Source: an uncultured Clostridia bacterium
Lineage (GTDB): Bacteria; Bacillota; Clostridia; Oscillospirales; Acutalibacteraceae
Direction of reading: 5' to 3'
Length of the DNA stretch: 23,569 bases
NCBI GenBank assembly: GCA_946539105.1
Contig: CAMNHG010000012.1
Coordinates: 1 to 23,569 of the forward strand
Part shown: piece by piece, positions 1 to 7,555 of the stretch
Position numbering within the stretch: position 1 is the stretch's first letter
Layout: each line of letters begins with the position of its first letter
Program-made: the position numbers and the translations under genes
The notes under the pieces: generated by a model
Told to the model about the DNA's origin: nothing
The model's input: only the letters and a program-made list of their open reading frames with translations
The model's database searches: none

Positions 1-47
1 ACGGTGGAGGCTTTAAATATGAAATATACGTTTCCGCTGAATTATTA

Positions 48-89
48 AACTCTAAACTCTTAACTCTAAACTCTTAACTCTAAACTCTA
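48..89. repeat. 14-bp tandem repeat, three units
   Basis: Three head-to-tail copies of AACTCTAAACTCTT lie at 48-61, 62-75 and 76-89; the last differs only in its final base. Each unit is itself two heptamers (AACTCTA and AACTCTT), so six AACTCTW heptamers run in a row. The TAG stop codon of the hydrogenase-like gene (87-89 on the minus strand) is formed by the last unit, so the array extends into the end of that gene. No spacers, so it is not a CRISPR. Function unknown; it may have arisen by replication slippage. Confidence 0.9.
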
Positions 90-1361
90 AATAGTGTTTT
101 TAAGCTGGTCGTAGACGTTCTGGATTTTTGCCTTTAGCTTGTGTATGCAGTCGGTTTCCTTCGCCTTGCCGCGGACGATGTCCTCCGCCATTGCGCGGCA
201 GGTGGGTGCACCGCAGGAGCCGCAATCGAGCCCCGGAAGTCCGCTGAGGATTTCCTCCATATCGGACATCATCTGCATAGCCTTTACAATATCCTCGTCG
301 AGCCTGAAAATATCCGCGTCAAACTCGAGCTCCTCTGTCCACTTCATATCGTCGATATTGCGGTTATCGAGGTGGTTCATCGAGACGGGCAGGTACTTTC
401 TGAGCGTTTGGATTCTGGCGCGCGCGACGTAGGGGTTTTCTACCGTCAGCACTCCGCCTACGCAGCCGCCCGAGCAGGCGTTTAGCTCGATAAACTCAAC
501 GTCCCTGATGTGCTCGTCCTCGAGCTCCTCCAAAACTCTTATTACATTAACAATGCCGTCGGCGGCGAGGTACTTTTCGCCGAGCATAGCGGCGGCTTCT
601 CCGCCCGAGGTTGCCCAGCCGATACCGATAATTCCCGACTGCGCGATAGGCTCAATCTCGGTCAGGTGATCCATCGCGTGGGTGAGCTCGGGGTAAATCT
701 TCGATATCGCAATCGCGCCGTCAACGTTTGATCTTTCGGCGTAGTTCGGCGAGTGAGCCTCCGTAACCTTAGCAGGGCAAGGCGTGATGAAGAAAATGCC
801 GATTTCCTCTGACTTTAGACCGGTTTTCTCTATAGCCTCTTTGCGCGCGATTTTCGCCGATACCTCCATCGGCGCGAGCAGGGGCATTACGTTGCCGCAA
901 AGCTCGGGAAAACGGATTTTTATAAGCCTTACAACGGCAGGGCAAGCCGAGCTGATTATGGGCTTTTTCAGCTTGTTTTCCTTAATCAGCTTTCGTGTGG
1001 CTTCGCTGACAAGCTCCGCTCCGCGCGACACCTCGAAAACATCGTCAAAGCCCAGCTTTTTAAGACCTGTGAGCACGATGTCGATATTGTCGAGCCTGTT
1101 GAACTGTCCGAACAGCGCAGGCGCGGGGATTGCCACGTTATATTTAAATTTTTTGATTTCATTGAGGGTTGTGCTGTGAGCTTTTTTTGCGTGGTGAGGG
1201 CAGATTCTTATGCACTCGCCGCAGTCAATGCACCTTTCGGAAAGGATTTTCGCCTTGCCGCCGTGCACTCTGATTGCCTCTGTCGGGCAGTGCTTAAGGC
1301 AGTTTGTACAGCCGCAGCAGAGGTCAGCCTCGAGCTCAACCGAGTGGAAATATTTACTCAT
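87..1361 (-). CDS. [FeFe]-hydrogenase-like sensory iron-sulfur protein
   Basis: A 424-residue soluble protein. Two 4Fe-4S ferredoxin clusters are visible at the N terminus (C15, C18, C21, C25 and C44, C47, C50, C54). The hydrogenase large-subunit domain follows with the three H-cluster loops in reduced form: L1 is SSACP (ligand C140, with Ala139 where catalytic enzymes have the proton-relay Cys), L2 is TPCPAK (C195) and L3 is ACSGGC (C296, C300). The C terminus carries a further CGSCGAPTC cluster motif (Fe-S family PF04060). Catalytic [FeFe] hydrogenases have TSCCP in L1, so this resembles the sensory hydrogenase-like group that lacks the proton-transfer cysteine. It is third in an operon after a DRTGG protein and an RsbW-like ATPase, an arrangement common beside hydrogenase genes in Clostridia. 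I infer a redox or hydrogen-sensing role rather than hydrogen turnover. The RBS AGGTG precedes ATG at 1361. Confidence 0.85.
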   Translation of the reverse strand: MSKYFHSVELEADLCCGCTNCLKHCPTEAIRVHGGKAKILSERCIDCGECIRICPHHAKKAHSTTLNEIKKFKYNVAIPAPALFGQFNRLDNIDIVLTGLKKLGFDDVFEVSRGAELVSEATRKLIKENKLKKPIISSACPAVVRLIKIRFPELCGNVMPLLAPMEVSAKIARKEAIEKTGLKSEEIGIFFITPCPAKVTEAHSPNYAERSNVDGAIAISKIYPELTHAMDHLTEIEPIAQSGIIGIGWATSGGEAAAMLGEKYLAADGIVNVIRVLEELEDEHIRDVEFIELNACSGGCVGGVLTVENPYVARARIQTLRKYLPVSMNHLDNRNIDDMKWTEELEFDADIFRLDEDIVKAMQMMSDMEEILSGLPGLDCGSCGAPTCRAMAEDIVRGKAKETDCIHKLKAKIQNVYDQLKNTI

Positions 1362-1410
1362 AAATACACCTGTATGTATACTAATAAACTATTGTTTGCG
1401 ATAAACCCGC

Positions 1411-1429
1411 GGGCGTGCAATGCACGCCC
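1411..1429. repeat. GC-rich palindrome within the hydrogenase operon
   Basis: GGGCGTGCA and TGCACGCCC form a perfect 9-bp stem around a single A. It sits in the 75-bp gap between the RsbW-like gene (stop at 1437) and the hydrogenase-like gene (start at 1361). It lacks a following T-tract on either strand, so it is not a standard terminator. It looks like a small dispersed intergenic palindrome; inside the transcript it could act as an mRNA stabiliser or processing site. That role is inference. Confidence 0.7.
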
Positions 1430-1436
1430 CTACAGG

Positions 1437-1859
1437 CTAAACCTTTACGGTTAAATATACATTTGTGCCGACGCCGATTGTGGTTTCAATGCGCATTTCG
1501 TCGGTGTATTTTTTGATGTTCGGAAGTCCCATTCCGGCTCCGAAGCCGAGCGAACGCACGTTGTCGGGCGCAGTTGAAAAGCCCTCCTGCATAGCCTTGT
1601 CAACATCGGGGATTCCGGGGCCTTTATCGGAAAGCAGAATTTCAATCCTGTCGGGATAGATGTCAACGTCGCAAAATCCGCCGTTGGCGTGGATTACCAT
1701 ATTGATTTCGGCCTCGTACATTGCGATTGCCACGCGCCTGATGGCGTCGGGATTAAAGCCGAGGGATTTGAGCCTCTTTTTTACAAAGCCGCTCGCCTCG
1801 CCTGCGCGTGTAAAATCCTCAGCCGAAACGTCGTAATGAAGGTGAATAGCGTTGCTCAT
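1437..1859 (-). CDS. RsbW-like anti-sigma-type ATP-binding protein (HATPase_c)
   Basis: A 140-residue single-domain GHKL ATPase. The N box is AEINMVIHAN, the G1 box is DKGPGIPD and the G2 box is GFGAGMGLPNIKK, in the usual order and spacing for the SpoIIAB/RsbW serine-kinase family. It overlaps the DRTGG gene by four bases (ATGA), so the two are translationally coupled, with GGGAGG upstream as RBS. Family members bind ATP and often phosphorylate an anti-sigma antagonist or hold a sigma factor. Those partners are absent here, and this version consistently pairs with DRTGG and hydrogenase-like proteins in Clostridia. A kinase or switch role in redox signalling is inferred. Confidence 0.85.
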   Translation of the reverse strand: MSNAIHLHYDVSAEDFTRAGEASGFVKKRLKSLGFNPDAIRRVAIAMYEAEINMVIHANGGFCDVDIYPDRIEILLSDKGPGIPDVDKAMQEGFSTAPDNVRSLGFGAGMGLPNIKKYTDEMRIETTIGVGTNVYLTVKV

Positions 1860-2203
1860 ACCTTAGTTCCTCCCGAAAGACCGTTGGAATAGAGAAGTCC
1901 GCAGGCAGTGAACATTCTAAAGCGTGTTTTGAGCAGGGTAATTCCCCTTGCCTCGGCGAGATTGATGATAGAGTCGTCGGGCATTTTGCCGCGCACAAAC
2001 ACGATGCACGCCATATCCATCATCTCGGCGGTACGAACAACCTGGGGATTTACAAGGCCTGTCAAAAGCACGGACTGATCCTTTACAAACGCGAGCACGT
2101 CGCTCATCATATCGGAACCGCAGGCGGTTTTAATCTCCTGATTAAGGTCGCCTTCGCAGATGATTTCGCCCTCTAAAATATCAATAATATCCTTTACAAC
2201 CAT
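1856..2203 (-). CDS. DRTGG domain protein
   Basis: A 115-residue soluble protein, first gene of the hydrogenase-like operon. Its sequence (VKDIIDILEGEIICEG, DMMSDVLAFV, then a VLLTGL segment and LAEARGITLLKTRF) matches stand-alone DRTGG-domain proteins; the domain also occurs in phosphotransacetylase and CBS proteins, where it is thought to be regulatory. No catalytic residues can be assigned. Start choice: AAAGGGTG lies about 7 nt before ATG at 2203, and a good promoter lies upstream. It overlaps the next gene by 4 bp. Ligand unknown. Confidence 0.8.
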   Translation of the reverse strand: MVVKDIIDILEGEIICEGDLNQEIKTACGSDMMSDVLAFVKDQSVLLTGLVNPQVVRTAEMMDMACIVFVRGKMPDDSIINLAEARGITLLKTRFRMFTACGLLYSNGLSGGTKV

Positions 2204-2278
2204 AGTTTACACCCTTTCTTGAGGCGGCGGTAAAAAAACGCCTGCCCGTGGTTTTATAAAAGCATAATGCACAAAGCT

Positions 2279-2307
2279 ATTATAACATATAAAAAATACA
2301 AACACAA
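2279..2307 (-). promoter_or_regulatory. Sigma-A-type promoter of the DRTGG/hydrogenase operon
   Basis: Read on the minus strand: -35 TTGTGT (2302-2307), 17-bp spacer, -10 TATAAT (2279-2284), with a TG extension just before the -10. It lies about 75 bp upstream of the DRTGG start. The 2204-2504 gap holds this promoter and the divergent glgX promoter; between them is AT-rich sequence in which I see no gene. Confidence 0.7.
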
Positions 2308-2443
2308 TACAAAAAATTAAGATAAATATTACTATTTGCAATGTGCTTGCCGATAAAAGCGCAAAGTTGTCATAATTTGTCCGCAAGTTAGTATATGGCC
2401 GAAATTGGAAAGAAAAAAATGTCGAATTTTTTTAATTTCTTTA

Positions 2444-2472
2444 TTGAAAAATAATAAATATAGTGTTAAAAT
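2444..2472 (+). promoter_or_regulatory. Extended -10 promoter of glgX
   Basis: TTGAAA (2444-2449), 17-bp spacer, TAAAAT (2467-2472) preceded by TGT (extended -10). The glgX start is 33 bp further on, after an AGAGGTG ribosome binding site at 2493-2499. Confidence 0.7.
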
Positions 2473-2504
2473 CATATAGATGAATTATATAAAGAGGTGC
2501 TGTA

Positions 2505-4589
2505 ATGCTTAGGGATTTATATCCTACCGACAATATTTGCGGTTATGACGTAAGACCGGGTTATTATGACAGCGAGGGCGCGATGCCGGTGCGCGGCGGA
2601 GTTAACTTTACGATTAGCTCATTCTACGCTACCTCGTGCACGCTTCTATTATTCCACCCCGGAGAAAACGAACCATACGCGAGGATTCCTTTTCCCGATT
2701 CGTACAGAATCGGCAATACATACGCCATAATTGTCTTTGGACTTGAAGTAAATAAATTTGAATACGCCTACTCCTTTGACGGTCCTCACGACCCCAAAAA
2801 GGGACTTATTTTTGATAAGAGCAGGATTATTCTTGACCCCTACGCAAAGGCTGTTACAGGTCAGAGCGAGTGGGGCAAGCATCAGCAGGAGAAGGTCTAC
2901 AAGGCGAGAGTTGTGTTCAACGACTGGGACTGGGGCAATTTTAAAACTCCGTCTATCCCCCTTGAAGAGCTTATTATTTACGAGCTGCACGTAAGGGGCT
3001 TTACGCGCGACGCTTCCTCGGGAGTAGAGCACCCGGGCACCTTCGCCGCTATCCGCGAGAAAATCCCCTACCTTAAGGAGCTCGGAATTAACGCTGTTGA
3101 GCTTATGCCGATTTTTGAGTTTGACGAGTGCGGAGCCGACCGCCACTATGAGGGCGAACAGCTATACGATTACTGGGGCTACAACACGGTCTGCTTTTTC
3201 GCGCCGAATACCAGCTACGAAGCCGACCACGAGCATCACCGCGAGGGTACCGAGCTTAAGGAGCTTATCCGCGACCTAAAGACAAACGGCATTGAGGTTA
3301 TTCTTGACGTTGTGTTCAACCACACCGCCGAGGGCAACGAGATGGGACCGTTCTTCAGCTTTAAGGGAATTGACAACAACATCTACTATATGCTGACTCC
3401 CGACGGAAAATACTACAATTTCAGCGGCTGCGGCAACGTGCTCAACTGCAATCACCCGATTGTGCGCGACTTTATCAAAAGCTGTCTGCGCTACTGGGTG
3501 ACAGAGTACAAGGTTGACGGCTTCCGCTTTGATTTGGCGTCGATTTTGGGACGTAACGAGGACGGCACTCCGATGGATCAGCCGCCGCTGTTAAAGAGCC
3601 TTGCGTTTGACCCGATTTTGAGAAGCACAAAGTTGATTGCCGAGGCTTGGGACGCCGGCGGACTTTACCAGGTGGGCAGCTTCCCGAACTGGAACCGCTG
3701 GGCGGAGTGGAACGGAAAATACCGCGACGATTTGAGAAAATTCCTAAAGGGCGACGGCGGCCTGGCTTGGGCTGCGGCTCACAGGCTGACAGGCTCTAAG
3801 GATTTGTACGACCCGTCCTACAGGGGCGCGTGCGCTTCGGTAAACTTCCTGACCTGTCACGACGGCTTTACGCTTTATGATTTGTACTCCTACAACCAAA
3901 AGCACAACCTGAGAAACGGCTGGAACAACACCGACGGTGCTGACGACAACAACAGCTGGAACTGCGGCTTTGAGGGTGAAACCAACGATCCGAACATAAA
4001 CGCGCTGAGAATCAAGCTGATTAAAAACGCCTTTGCCACCCTTATGTGCAGCCGCGGTGCCGCGCTGTTCCTTGCGGGCGACGAGTTCTGCAACACGCAG
4101 TTCGGCAACAACAATCCCTACTGTCAGGATAACATTACCTCTTGGCTTGACTGGAGCAGAAAAGAAAAATACAGCGACGTTTTTGAGTTCTTTAAGTATA
4201 TGATAGCGTTCAGAAAGCGTTTTCACGTTATCACAAAGAACAGGCGCGAGTGCACCTGCACTCTGCCGCCGGAGAGTATTCACTCGGCTCAGCCGTGGAA
4301 AACCGACTTTAACGGCGAATCAAGGATGGTCGCGGTTATGTACGCCGGTGCTGCCGACGACGACCCGGCAAGAGACGAGATTGTTTACTTCGGCATTAAC
4401 GCCCACTGGGAGAGCTGCGACGTTGAGCTGCCCGGACTGCCGACAGGCTATGTTTGGAAGCTGTACGTTGACACCGGCAAAAGCGCCGACAAGGTAATTT
4501 GCGAGCACAGCAATATTTTGCTCCACGACAGAAGAATTAAAATGCAGGGCAGAAGCGTTATCGCGCTTGTTGCGGAAAAACTTTGGTAG
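2505..4589 (+). CDS. glgX: Glycogen debranching enzyme (GH13, GlgX/isoamylase type)
   Basis: A 694-residue cytoplasmic glycoside hydrolase that removes alpha-1,6 branches from glycogen. An N-terminal CBM48-like beta domain covers about residues 10-130, followed by the (beta/alpha)8 barrel. Catalytic signatures: DVVFNH (region I), GFRFDLA (nucleophile about Asp343), IAEAWD (acid/base about Glu380) and TCHDGFTL (transition-state Asp about 453). The C terminus is a short beta domain. Length fits GlgX (about 650-720). No signal peptide, which argues for intracellular glycogen rather than dietary starch. It is the only clear plus-strand gene in the window, with its own promoter and no co-transcribed glycogen genes. 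Isoamylase-type or pullulanase-like specificity cannot be separated by eye. Confidence 0.93.
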   Translation: MLRDLYPTDNICGYDVRPGYYDSEGAMPVRGGVNFTISSFYATSCTLLLFHPGENEPYARIPFPDSYRIGNTYAIIVFGLEVNKFEYAYSFDGPHDPKKGLIFDKSRIILDPYAKAVTGQSEWGKHQQEKVYKARVVFNDWDWGNFKTPSIPLEELIIYELHVRGFTRDASSGVEHPGTFAAIREKIPYLKELGINAVELMPIFEFDECGADRHYEGEQLYDYWGYNTVCFFAPNTSYEADHEHHREGTELKELIRDLKTNGIEVILDVVFNHTAEGNEMGPFFSFKGIDNNIYYMLTPDGKYYNFSGCGNVLNCNHPIVRDFIKSCLRYWVTEYKVDGFRFDLASILGRNEDGTPMDQPPLLKSLAFDPILRSTKLIAEAWDAGGLYQVGSFPNWNRWAEWNGKYRDDLRKFLKGDGGLAWAAAHRLTGSKDLYDPSYRGACASVNFLTCHDGFTLYDLYSYNQKHNLRNGWNNTDGADDNNSWNCGFEGETNDPNINALRIKLIKNAFATLMCSRGAALFLAGDEFCNTQFGNNNPYCQDNITSWLDWSRKEKYSDVFEFFKYMIAFRKRFHVITKNRRECTCTLPPESIHSAQPWKTDFNGESRMVAVMYAGAADDDPARDEIVYFGINAHWESCDVELPGLPTGYVWKLYVDTGKSADKVICEHSNILLHDRRIKMQGRSVIALVAEKLW

Positions 4590-4625
4590 CGGAGCGGATA
4601 CACAGGTAATTTGATTTTAAAAAAC

Positions 4626-4719
4626 ACTGTCATCCTGAGCAAAGCTAAGGATCTCATTACTCTTTATCATACGTTGGTATAAGCAGCGTGAGATTCTTCA
4701 CTTTGTTCAGAATGACAGT
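4626..4719. repeat. 94-bp palindromic element between convergent genes
   Basis: Two 31-base arms (4626-4656 and 4689-4719) are inverted copies matching at 26 of 31 positions, separated by 32 bases. The arm begins ACTGTCATCCTGAGC. It contains no ORF and lies between glgX (ends 4589) and the oppositely oriented beta-helix gene (ends 4756). Elements with a CTGTCATnCTGAGC core recur between genes in many bacteria. It may act as a bidirectional terminator; a MITE-like origin is also possible. Confidence 0.85.
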
Positions 4720-4755
4720 TATTTTATACAGTTTTTATATTGTATGGATTTAGGG

Positions 4756-7371
4756 TTAACCTACTACTTTCACTTCAATCGAGCTTGACTCGCCGTTGTA
4801 GGTGGTTACGCTGACCCTTGATGTTCCGGGCGACTTGGCGGTAATTACGCCGGTCGCCTTATCTATTTTGCAGACTGAGGGGTCGCTGGATTTGAATATC
4901 AGCTCGTTTGAGGCTGTGCCCTCGGGCAGCTTCGCGCTGAGGGTGATGGTCTGACCCGATTTTATTATAATATTCGTTGTGTTGAGCTCGATATCATCCG
5001 GAGCTTCCTTTACCGTTACCGCGCACTTCGCGGTAAGTCCGTTAAAGGTCTGCGCCGTGATTACCGCTGTGCCGATTCCCTTTGCCTTTAGTCTGCCGTC
5101 GGAGTCAACATCGACCACGCGCGGATTGTCGGAGTACATCGAAATATTAGAAGCCGAGTTGTCGGGGATTATTCCTTCAAGATTAAACTCCTCGCCAATA
5201 CCCATATTCAGCTTGCCGCGGTTCAGCTTAAGGCTTGCGGGGGCTTCCTTGACGATGATATTGCAGTTGTCGTGAAGTCCGTTAAACAGGCTCGCGACTA
5301 CCGTTGCCGTGCCGATGTGCCTTGCCTGAATAACGCCGTTGTCAGAGGCAAAGCCTACAGCGTCGGGGTTGCTGGTGGTGTAGTTGACCTTGTGAACAGC
5401 TGAATTTTCGCTCAATACCGTGCCGAGGTTGTACTTCTCGCCCTTGCCGAGAATGAGCATCTTCTCCCCTACCGCTATATTTTTGGGAGCAGGGTAAACC
5501 GTAACGGTGCAGCTTGCTTTCAGTCCGTTCAGCGCGGTCGCGGTTATGGTTGTTTTGCCGGGCGAAAGTCCGAAAACATTGCCGAGCCTGTCAACCCTTG
5601 CTACGTTGCTGTTTGACGATACCCAGTTGAACTTTGCCTTTGCGCCTGAGGGCGTTAGCGTTGTATTAAGCCCGAACGCCTCGCCCACCGCCAAATCGGT
5701 AAAGCCGTAGCTGATAGAAAATTCGGTTAAATCAAGGTTTTGCTCGGTGTTGCCGCCGAGCTTTGCCTTTGAGTTTTTCCAAACGTCAACGCGGTTGATT
5801 TTGTTGTCGTAAAAATAGTTATCGCCTATGTAGTCAGCCTGTGAGCTGCTCTGAATTGACATAGCGTTTTTGCCGGACGACTTGATGTAGTTGTCTGAGA
5901 TTTCGCTGCTGTAGCTGCTGTCCCACAGGCAAATTCCGAAGCCGCCGGATTGCTCGATAGAGTTGTTGCGGATAATGCTGACCTTGGCGTCCTCGACGTC
6001 TATGCCGAAGTTGTCGCTTCCGTAGATGCAGTTGCCGTCGATGAAGTTGATTTTGCTGTTGTCGTAGACCTTAATGCCCTGGTAAATCGACTTGTTAAAG
6101 TCGTTTTCGCCGCAGTTGATTACGTTGTCGGTGAATGAAGCGTTGCGGACGTTTTTCGCGCGGATTCCGTGGCCTTTAACGCTGATAAAGTTATTTCTGA
6201 CCGTAACGCCCTCAAGGAAATACTCGCCCTTTGGGAGTCCGCCGCTGCCGTCGGAATTTTTATCGTAGACCTTGTCGAGCCTCGCGCCGACAAGCGAGAT
6301 TCCCTCGCACTCGTAGTTAGCGTAGACGTCCTCGACCGCTCCGCAGTGGTTTATGGAGTTTTCGGCAATCAGGATATTGCCGTTGCAGGGCTCCTGATAG
6401 CTCTCGGAAATATCCGTTTTTGTCTTGCCCTCGTCCGCGAGCACGCCTGCCAAAAACGTACCGTCTCCGCCGCCCATCATTGAATAGAGCGTGATTCCCC
6501 TCGGGGTGTTCTCAATCGAATTGCCGACAATCTTGACGTTCTTCCAGTTCATTCCCTGAATTGCCGCGCTGCCGAGGTTAGTAAAGCGGTTGCTCTTGAT
6601 TAAAATTCCGTTGAACGGAGCGTTATAAATGGCTGTGTGCGTGCCGATTCCCCTGGGGCAGTCGTCGAACAGGCAGTTTTCAATTCTGACGTTGTTCATC
6701 GGCAGAGCCTCGGAACGGCAGTCATAGATATGGCCTTTTTTGAGAATGTCGAGCTGGATTGCCTCGTAGCCGATTTTCTCGCTGTCCATATGCTGGTTTT
6801 TGAATGTGCAGTTCTTTACCGCGAAGCCGTTAATGCCGGCGATTTCCATAATATGGCTGTTGTTTACGTTACTGAAATTTGTGCTCTGAATTGTAAAGTT
6901 TGTGGCGTGAGCCGCCTTTAAAATAGTATTCTGAGTTCCGCCGCCGTCAAAGGCACCGCCCTGAATTATGATGTTTTTATACGCTCCGTAGCCAGACGCG
7001 CCCGAGCTTGCCGAGTCGAAGTTACCGATTCTGAGCATATTTGACGTGCTCGCCTGACTGCGCTTCAGCGTAACGCCCTTTAGCATAAGATGGGTGTTGC
7101 TGAAAATCATCAGGGTTTTTGTTATGCTGTACTCGCCCGGCTCGACCTCTACAATGTAACGCTTTGAGTCCGTCGCGTTTTTGCGCGCGATTTCGAGCGC
7201 GTTTTGAATTGCGATGTACGTGCCGTCCTTTTTGATTTTTTCGGCGGTTACGGTTATTTTTTGCTGGTTGGAATTTGATTTTTCCGCCGCGAAGGCGCAG
7301 TTGAGCAAGCCTGCCGTCACCAAAAGCGACAGAGCAAGCAGCAGGGATATAATTTTGCGCGGCAGATTCAC
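4756..7371 (-). CDS. Secreted right-handed beta-helix protein with four Big_2 (Ig-like) domains
   Basis: I place the start at GTG 7371, not the in-frame TTG at 7386: GGAGG at 7380-7384 sits 8 nt before the GTG, giving MNLPRKIIS and a signal peptide ending near NCAFA (871 aa). About residues 45-550 are parallel beta-helix repeats, with recurrent patterns such as NVRIENCLFDDC, ILIAENSINHCG and ASFTDNVINCG, typical of pectate-lyase-like/NosD proteins. Four Big_2 domains follow, ending at ATALNGLKASCTVTV, VASLFNGLHDNCNIIV, TAQTFNGLTAKCAVTV and VTTYNGESSSIEVKV. There is no sortase motif, dockerin or transmembrane anchor, so retention at the surface is unclear. Beta-helix proteins often bind or cleave polysaccharides; I cannot identify catalytic residues. 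Monocistronic by position. Confidence 0.85.
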   Translation of the reverse strand: MNLPRKIISLLLALSLLVTAGLLNCAFAAEKSNSNQQKITVTAEKIKKDGTYIAIQNALEIARKNATDSKRYIVEVEPGEYSITKTLMIFSNTHLMLKGVTLKRSQASTSNMLRIGNFDSASSGASGYGAYKNIIIQGGAFDGGGTQNTILKAAHATNFTIQSTNFSNVNNSHIMEIAGINGFAVKNCTFKNQHMDSEKIGYEAIQLDILKKGHIYDCRSEALPMNNVRIENCLFDDCPRGIGTHTAIYNAPFNGILIKSNRFTNLGSAAIQGMNWKNVKIVGNSIENTPRGITLYSMMGGGDGTFLAGVLADEGKTKTDISESYQEPCNGNILIAENSINHCGAVEDVYANYECEGISLVGARLDKVYDKNSDGSGGLPKGEYFLEGVTVRNNFISVKGHGIRAKNVRNASFTDNVINCGENDFNKSIYQGIKVYDNSKINFIDGNCIYGSDNFGIDVEDAKVSIIRNNSIEQSGGFGICLWDSSYSSEISDNYIKSSGKNAMSIQSSSQADYIGDNYFYDNKINRVDVWKNSKAKLGGNTEQNLDLTEFSISYGFTDLAVGEAFGLNTTLTPSGAKAKFNWVSSNSNVARVDRLGNVFGLSPGKTTITATALNGLKASCTVTVYPAPKNIAVGEKMLILGKGEKYNLGTVLSENSAVHKVNYTTSNPDAVGFASDNGVIQARHIGTATVVASLFNGLHDNCNIIVKEAPASLKLNRGKLNMGIGEEFNLEGIIPDNSASNISMYSDNPRVVDVDSDGRLKAKGIGTAVITAQTFNGLTAKCAVTVKEAPDDIELNTTNIIIKSGQTITLSAKLPEGTASNELIFKSSDPSVCKIDKATGVITAKSPGTSRVSVTTYNGESSSIEVKVVG

Positions 7372-7501
7372 GACAAATTCCTCCAAAATTCATTATAAGA
7401 ATATTGTAGAGTATTTATCCACAAAAGTCAATATTTAGAGTGTAAGTTTTCATAAAATTTTCACATAGATAATTCTTATGCCGAAAAATACCGAAAAATG
7501 G

Positions 7502-7536
7502 TAAAAAAACAAGAGACAACCGCGAAGGCTGCCTCT
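7502..7536 (-). terminator. Rho-independent terminator of murT-gatD
   Basis: On the minus strand: AGAGGCAGCC, a short TTCGC loop, GGTTGTCTCT (10-bp stem with two G-T pairs), then TG and seven T. It lies 20 bases past the gatD stop codon. Confidence 0.85.
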
Positions 7537-7555
7537 ATATTTCTTCTGTAGAATT

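Noticed and set aside
1..48. Possible end of a plus-strand gene entering from the left (frame ends TAA at 46-48)
   Set aside because: Only 15 codons are visible, with no recognisable motif; too short to support a partial gene.
48..89. CRISPR-like repeat
   Set aside because: Units are contiguous with no unique spacers, and no cas genes are present.
2649..3146. 165-codon minus-strand frame inside glgX
   Set aside because: Lies wholly opposite a well-supported GH13 gene; no RBS or family match.
3744..4283. 179-codon minus-strand frame inside glgX
   Set aside because: Antisense shadow of the conserved catalytic domain.
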